DNA of 64,000 nt, taken from positions 4,898,001-4,962,000 of the forward strand of contig CAVZRC010000003.1 in the NCBI GenBank assembly GCA_963777695.1, in the 5' to 3' direction. Made by a program: the position numbers and the translations under genes. The DNA comes from CAVZRC01 sp963777695 (lineage in GTDB: Bacteria; Planctomycetota; Planctomycetia; Isosphaerales; Isosphaeraceae). The notes under the pieces are model-generated. The model was not told the DNA's origin and made no database searches. It was given only the letters and a program-made list of their open reading frames with translations. This document shows, in pieces, positions 59,155-64,000 of this stretch (position 1 is the first letter of the stretch; every line of letters begins with the position of its first letter).

Positions 59155-62043
59155 TCAGTGATTGAATCGGAACTCGGCCGAGGTCAGCAGCCCCCAGGCC
59201 AGCCCCTGGACGGCCGCGGCCTTCGCGGCGGGCTGGGCCGCGAGCACTCTGGCGACGTCGGACGATTCCTCGGCTGTCGGCGGCCGAGAGAGGATCGTCA
59301 AGTAGAGGTCTTCGGCGGCCTTGCGGGGATCCTTCTCCTGGAGCATGCGCTCGGAGACATTGCCGCCCGCCGGCGCGATCCAGCTATTGATCGATCCGCC
59401 ATTGGCCGCGAAGAGGGCCTGATCGGCGGTCGCGAAGAAGTCGTTCTGGGGTTGGCCCGGTCCCGCGCCGTAGATCGCCACGAACGGGGCCAGGTTACCC
59501 TTGAGCTTGTCGAAAGTCCGCTGCTCGAGTTCGATCGCGCGGGCGAGCCGTTGTGCGGGATCGTTGGCGGCCGGCCCGGTCAGCGGCTTCGCCTTGTCGA
59601 GTGCCGCCTCTTCAGCCCGCTGATAACGATCGTAGACGCCCGTGACCTTCAGGACGCTCCAGAAGATCTGCTCGGGCGAGAGCGGCTTGAGCTGTGCCAG
59701 CGAGAAGTCGTTACCCATCAGCTCGGCGAGGTCGATTTTAGCCTCAGCAAGCTTCAATTTCAGGGTGCTGGCGCGCGATTCCTCGGCCAGCAGGGCGGCC
59801 TGGGCAGCGACGACGGTGGCCTCGCGACGGGACTTCTCGTCGCCCGACGCCTTGAGCGCACGGGTCGCCGAGCCGAGCGCCTCGTCGGCCTTGCGGAGGG
59901 CCGCCAAGGCGGCATCGAGCCGAGCCTTGAGATCCGGGAGTCCCGATCGGAGCTCATCCGCCTTGGCCTTGAGCTTCTGGAACGCTTCCGTGAGTGCCGC
60001 ATCGCCGGGGAGTTGCTGGCGGGCAGCCTCGGTCGCGGTCATGGCGGCGTCGACGCTCGTGGCGATCTTCTGGCGGCGATCCAGCGCCGATTGGGCTTCG
60101 GTGCGGACCTTCGCTGCGCCCATTTGCGCGAGATTGGCAGCCTTCTCCTCATCCTGGCGGACCTGGAAGGCCGGTGTGAGATCGGCCGATTGGGTCGTCA
60201 CCGCGGCGAGCTCATTTCGGCGTACGACGATGGCCCGGTTCGTCGCGGCGACATGGTCCCGGATCGACTGGAAATGGGTGTACGCCTCGTGCAGCCGGAG
60301 GCGCTTCTGGTGGTCCTCGGCGGCGATGCGACTCTCGGCCATCTTCCGGCGGAGCTCCAGGACGACCTTCTCCTTCAGGCGAACCGACTCGCGGACCGGC
60401 CGCACCTTGGCGCGCACCGCCTCGACGGACTTCGCCGCCGCGTCCAGCTCCTCCTCGGCCTTTTTGTGTGCCGCCGCCTTCTCGACGCCCCCCTTCTCGA
60501 GTGCCGCGAGCTCGACCGCAGCCGCCGTGGAGCGATTGACGAAGATCCGCGCAGCGTCGGCCAGTTCCTTGTCCTTCGGCAGTTTGTTGACGACGTCTTG
60601 GGCGCGGCCCGCGGCGTCGGCGAGCGCCCTGGCGGTCTCGCGGCGAGCGGCGATCCCGGACTCTGCGTCGCTGGCCGCCTTCCGGGCACCATCGCGTTTC
60701 TTCGAAATCTCGGTGTGCTTCAGGAGCGCCTTATCGTGCTCGTCGACCAGGGGGATCAGTGCGGATTCCGTCTTGTGCCAGATCTTGACGGCGTGCTGGT
60801 AATCCTCACGTGCCCGTTCCGCGGCGACTTCCAGGGATTCGGATCGTGCCTTGAGCGCGGCGAGCCGGTCGGCGAACTGCGTCGGCAGCGGCGACGTTTC
60901 CTCGGGCAGATCGATGGCGTGTTGGTAGGCCCGGGTCAACGCGAGCTCGCGCAGGAAGGCCCGGGCATCGAACTTGAGGGCGACCAGCTCCTCGCCCAGG
61001 AGCTTCATCAGCGCAGGCTGACTCGGCGGGTTGGACGGGTGATGGAGGTCAACCGGATGCACGAGACCGCGGCCCATCATCACGGCCCAGAGTCGGTTGG
61101 CGAGATTCTCATTGAAGGCGCGGTTCTCGCCGCCGGTGGCGAGTGCGGCCAGCTTGGCCCTGCGGCTGAACCGGGGCACGGGCAATACCTGGTCGGAGGG
61201 CTTCACCGCATACTCGTCGCCCGGCTGGAAGACCGGCTCGGGCAACTCGGTCTCGCCGGGGACCCTCGGGCCCGTCCAGTGGTGGTCATCCTTGACGAAG
61301 ACGGAGTCGTACGCCAGATCGGTGCCCGCCTTCTCGGCGTGGAAGGTGGTCTCCTTCTTCCCTTCCTTGCGGGTCAGGGCATACCCGGGGCTGATGAAAG
61401 CGAGCAGGCCGAAATAGTCCGATTGCTGATAGTCGGCGACCAGGGGGTGGTTGTGGCACTGGGCGCACTGCATGTCGCGGCCGAAGAAGATCCGTCCTAC
61501 GTCGCGGGTGATCAGGTTCGGCTCAGATTCGCGATCGAGATAGAACCGCGCCGCGGGGCGGACCTTGGGATCGGCGCCGTCGGCCCGGAGGAGTTCGCCC
61601 ATCAGTTGATTCAGCGGCCGGTTCTCGCGGGCGGCGGCCAGCAAGTAGTCCTGCCACTCCTCGGCCGTCACGTTCTTGCTGGGCCGGCGCTCCATCAACA
61701 TGATATCGAGGGTGATCGCCCAGTGGCGGGCGAACCGAGGGCTGTCGAGCAGCCGATCGACGGCCCGGGCTCGCTTGTCGGCTGCGGGATCGGCGAGAAA
61801 TTGCCGGATCTCCTCGACCGAGGGCGGCATGCCCGTGAGGTCGAGCGAGGCGCGCCTCAGGAACTCCGCGTCGCTCGCCGGCGCGACCGGCGGACCGACG
61901 CGAGCCGCGTCCATCACCCGATCGATCCGCGAATGCAACGCTTCGGCCGGAGGATCCGAGCCGCGTGCCTCCCCCGGCCTGGAAACGAGCGCGATGAGTA
62001 GTCCGCAAACACACGCCACGACGCGCGGTGGATGTTTTTTCAT
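59155..62043 (-). CDS. DUF1549/DUF1553 protein with a long central coiled-coil
   Basis: 962 residues from ATG 62043 (MKKHPPRVVACVCGLLIALV, signal peptide). DUF1549 region: 'FLRRASLDLTGMPPSVEEIR', 'MQCAQCHNHPLVADYQQSDY'. The C-terminus carries DUF1553-like blocks ('LAPFVAIYGAGPGQPQNDFF', 'LYLTILSRPPTAEESSDVAR'). Between them lie about 370 residues of Ala/Lys/Glu/Arg-rich coiled coil ('ARALADAAGRAQDVVNKLPK', 'KEKVVLELRRKMAESRIAAE'). It lacks the N-terminal cytochrome-c domain of the two other copies. First gene of an operon with DUF1501 and WD40 genes. Frame intact. Confidence 0.88.
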   Translation of the reverse strand: MKKHPPRVVACVCGLLIALVSRPGEARGSDPPAEALHSRIDRVMDAARVGPPVAPASDAEFLRRASLDLTGMPPSVEEIRQFLADPAADKRARAVDRLLDSPRFARHWAITLDIMLMERRPSKNVTAEEWQDYLLAAARENRPLNQLMGELLRADGADPKVRPAARFYLDRESEPNLITRDVGRIFFGRDMQCAQCHNHPLVADYQQSDYFGLLAFISPGYALTRKEGKKETTFHAEKAGTDLAYDSVFVKDDHHWTGPRVPGETELPEPVFQPGDEYAVKPSDQVLPVPRFSRRAKLAALATGGENRAFNENLANRLWAVMMGRGLVHPVDLHHPSNPPSQPALMKLLGEELVALKFDARAFLRELALTRAYQHAIDLPEETSPLPTQFADRLAALKARSESLEVAAERAREDYQHAVKIWHKTESALIPLVDEHDKALLKHTEISKKRDGARKAASDAESGIAARRETARALADAAGRAQDVVNKLPKDKELADAARIFVNRSTAAAVELAALEKGGVEKAAAHKKAEEELDAAAKSVEAVRAKVRPVRESVRLKEKVVLELRRKMAESRIAAEDHQKRLRLHEAYTHFQSIRDHVAATNRAIVVRRNELAAVTTQSADLTPAFQVRQDEEKAANLAQMGAAKVRTEAQSALDRRQKIATSVDAAMTATEAARQQLPGDAALTEAFQKLKAKADELRSGLPDLKARLDAALAALRKADEALGSATRALKASGDEKSRREATVVAAQAALLAEESRASTLKLKLAEAKIDLAELMGNDFSLAQLKPLSPEQIFWSVLKVTGVYDRYQRAEEAALDKAKPLTGPAANDPAQRLARAIELEQRTFDKLKGNLAPFVAIYGAGPGQPQNDFFATADQALFAANGGSINSWIAPAGGNVSERMLQEKDPRKAAEDLYLTILSRPPTAEESSDVARVLAAQPAAKAAAVQGLAWGLLTSAEFRFNH

Positions 62044-62670
62044 GGTATAAGGCCTCGCGAGCGATTTCCGAAGTCTCAGGTGAGAGTGGATCGGTGATCG
62101 CTTGACCGTCGGATCGATGGTCCGGACGGGTCTCCATACGATGTTCAACAAGGGTATAACAAAAACCGGCAATGCGGTAAATCCCTGGACAGGTGTTCCG
62201 AAATCGGCGCTCGTCGCCATGACCGGTCGACGGAAATGACCCATCCGGCCCGATCGATTACCGCGCGTATCGCACGTCACTGGCCCCGGCCCCCGGTCGA
62301 TAGTGGTAAGACACGATGCCCCTACCATTAGAATGCCGCAATTTTGCAAATCCATTAACGCTTCGAGCGCGGATTCAGGCCGCATGGTTCCCTAAACCAT
62401 TACTAGGAAATCAGATATCAAAATCGCAAAAAAAAGCGATTTCCGCGCGGCACACGAGCGCACGTGTCCACCTCGAGTGGGACGTCGAAGAAGATGATCA
62501 ACCCGGGCGGGCACACGATCGCGGCTCGACCCTGGAGCGAGCGGGCCGGCCTGGCGACGTTTCGTCAGGAGCAGCCGTCGCGCGTGGGCTGGGACGACAT
62601 CGAGAAGATCGAGGTCGACGAGGAGTTCTGCCGACTCCAACTCCAGGGCAGCCAAGTCTTGGGCCACGGG
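62044..62670. other. Intergenic region with a short A-loop hairpin
   Basis: About 630 bp between the DUF1549/1553 start and the next gene's stop. A perfect 7-bp hairpin with eight A in the loop (AAATCGC at 62421-62427, GCGATTT at 62436-62442) lies about 230 bp after the stop of the right-edge gene. Small frames overlap but none is convincing. Confidence 0.45.
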
Positions 62671-64000
62671 TCACAGCCCGACCAATTCCTCTTCCTCCTC
62701 GCGTTGCTGCCAGTAGGACGCCTGACGGCGCGCGGCTTCGACTGCCTCCACGGCCCACTGGCGCACACGGGGGAGCGAGTGTCCGAGGTACCGACGGGCT
62801 GCCTCCGCCTCCCGGTCGAACCCCACTGCGACGTCTCCACTGTAGGTCCGCCCCGAACGAGTTCCTGCGCAGAACTCCCGGAACACCTGCTCGTCGTCGC
62901 CAAACCTCTCCAGCACCAGCGCCGTGAGCTCGGACACCACCGGCCGCCCTTCCTCGTCGAGCTCTGGCGGTTCGAGTTGGCGGGCTAGGACGCGCGCGCC
63001 CGGCAAGCCCGCTCGACTCCAGCCAGTCCCGAACCGATGTCAGCGGGATCTCACAGAATAGCTGCGACAGATTGTCGAGGGAGAGTTGCCAGCCGGCCGA
63101 GGGACTTAGGAGGGCGGCACCGACTTCCCGCATCACCGTCTGCGGGTGAGCCCTGGCGAGCCTGACCAGGTGCTGCTGCGCCAGCACGCGCATGTTGTAA
63201 TCATCGCTGGCGAGGGCCCGTACGGCGAGGCTGACTGCCCTTTCCCCTGCGATCTCGGAAAGGTCTTCGAGCAGCCGAATCCAGAACGTCGGCTCGCGCC
63301 CGCCTGCGTCGAGGGCCTGGCGGAAGACGGCCTCGAGTTCCTCCAGGAGGACCGGCTGAGCGCGCAGACGGTCCGCCGCAGAAACCCGACGGTCACGGTG
63401 CAGGCAGCCGTAGAAGAGGTGGACGGCGGCATGAGCGGCGGCGGTGTTCCCGGCTTGCGCGGCCTGACGGAGACGGGCTAGCGCCTGACGGAGTTCTTCG
63501 ATAGTCAGCGGCCGGTCGCCGATCCCATGCTCCAGGCTGCGGAGGCACTCCGGGGGAATGCCCCCGGAGTCCACCATCCTCAGTATCCGCTCGAACTGTC
63601 GTAATTGATCCCCCGCCGCCCAGAGGACCTCATAGGCAAGCCGAGGGGCGCTCGCCTCCAGCCGGTCAATCTGCTCGTTGGCCCGCGTGAGGAGCTGCGG
63701 CTGGTACCGACTTAGGCCGTCGAGGTAGCCCCGTGCAAGCGGCGTCCCCCCCGCTACCGGCACGTCCCCGAGCATCCGCTCCAGCAAGTCACTCTCGCGG
63801 TCCCGGGCGCCGAGGGCTTGGCCGAGGTGGAAGGTGCTGCGGGCTTCAGGAGAGCAGAGCCACGGCAGCTCGCGAGACAGTGCCTCCGGCGAAGAATGCA
63901 TCTCCGCCGCAAGCGTGGCAATGGCCTGCAGCCAGGCGTCGCGGTCGCCCAGGAGTTGCTGATGCCAGGGATCCTGCCCGATCAGGCTCACGAGCCGACC
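62671..64000 (-). CDS. Large helical-repeat protein, N-terminus off the right edge (one frameshift)
   Basis: Open from the window edge on the minus strand; a GTG at 63991 is in frame but the reading frame continues past 64000, so the start is probably outside. Runs through 'LSRELPWLCSPEARSTFHLG', 'LEHGIGDRPLTIEELRQALA', 'LRQAAQAGNTAAAHAAVHLF' and 'LTSVRDWLESSGLAG'. The frame breaks at 62999-63001: CCC (GGG on the coding strand) is present where one more base gives GARVLARQLEPPELDEEGRP. It then continues 'FDREAEAARRYLGHSLPRVR' and ends at 62671 with an acidic tail (REEEEELVGL). HEAT/ARM-like helices throughout. Could be the C-terminal sensor of a large NTPase, for example a STAND-type defence protein, but the diagnostic part is not visible. 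Confidence 0.6.

Noticed and set aside
58309..62001. A 1230-codon plus-strand open frame antisense to the DUF1501 and DUF1549/1553 genes
   Set aside because: Its sequence is low-complexity Arg/Gly/Leu/Glu-rich without any family motif, while the opposite strand has clear domains. It is a GC-rich shadow frame.
62464..62670. A short plus-strand gene starting MSTSSGTSKKMINPGG
   Set aside because: Its frame runs into the antisense of the right-edge gene, has no family match and ends without a supporting ribosome site; not reported as a gene.

Overview
The window is GC-rich chromosomal DNA from a planctomycete, most likely of the Isosphaeraceae/Gemmataceae type. I infer this from gene content. 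There are three DUF1549/DUF1553 (planctomycete cytochrome-like) plus DUF1501 operons and two DUF1559 pilin-like proteins with the H-x9-DG motif. There is also a PEP-CTERM protein, a secreted protein with the planctomycete LExLE-type N-terminal motif, and a Ser/Thr kinase fused to a sulfatase-modifying-factor domain. An lpxA gene points to a Gram-negative-type envelope. I see no rRNA, tRNA, CRISPR array, transposase or prophage.

Layout. 1-5.0 kb: an edge-truncated ATPase, then the first DUF1553/DUF1501 operon. 5.5-11.5 kb: FkbM methyltransferase, a secreted protein, a LOG-family protein with a helical partner, and a PEP-CTERM protein. 11.5-18.0 kb: a probable lipid or natural-product locus. 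It has a phosphodiesterase-TPR protein, a two-domain GNAT and a B12-type radical SAM enzyme on the plus strand, converging on an acyl carrier protein and a fatty-acyl-AMP ligase on the minus strand. 18.3-23.8 kb: the conserved phoH-pgpH-ybeY-CorC housekeeping cluster, with two hairpin repeats around ybeY. 23.8-29.7 kb: a Doc/DUF433 toxin-antitoxin pair, hslVU, a seven-heme cytochrome c with TPRs, and hicBA. 29.7-33.8 kb: the second DUF1553/DUF1501 operon. 34.0-37.7 kb: two tandem copies of a [Tat-lipoprotein + DUF1559] cassette sharing an upstream motif. 37.9-41.8 kb: small envelope and enzyme genes. 41.9-44.6 kb: an ECF sigma / anti-sigma-like / LolA-RseB-like operon. 44.7-50.4 kb: GlgE and a maltokinase-GlgB fusion, i.e. 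the maltose-1-phosphate route to alpha-glucan. 50.5-56.3 kb: a P-loop ATPase, an orphan HicB, the kinase-FGE fusion, an SDR and lpxA. 56.7-62.0 kb: the third DUF1553/DUF1501 operon plus a WD40 protein. 62.7-64.0 kb: the C-terminal part of a large helical-repeat protein cut by the right edge.

An important caution: at least fifteen otherwise well-conserved genes or gene segments are broken by single-base frameshifts (about one per 4 kb). Several can be pinned to one extra or missing base in a short G, C or T run. I read these as mostly uncorrected assembly indels, not pseudogenes, and I give joined coordinates for the affected genes with the shift position stated. Anyone extracting proteins should repair these sites first.
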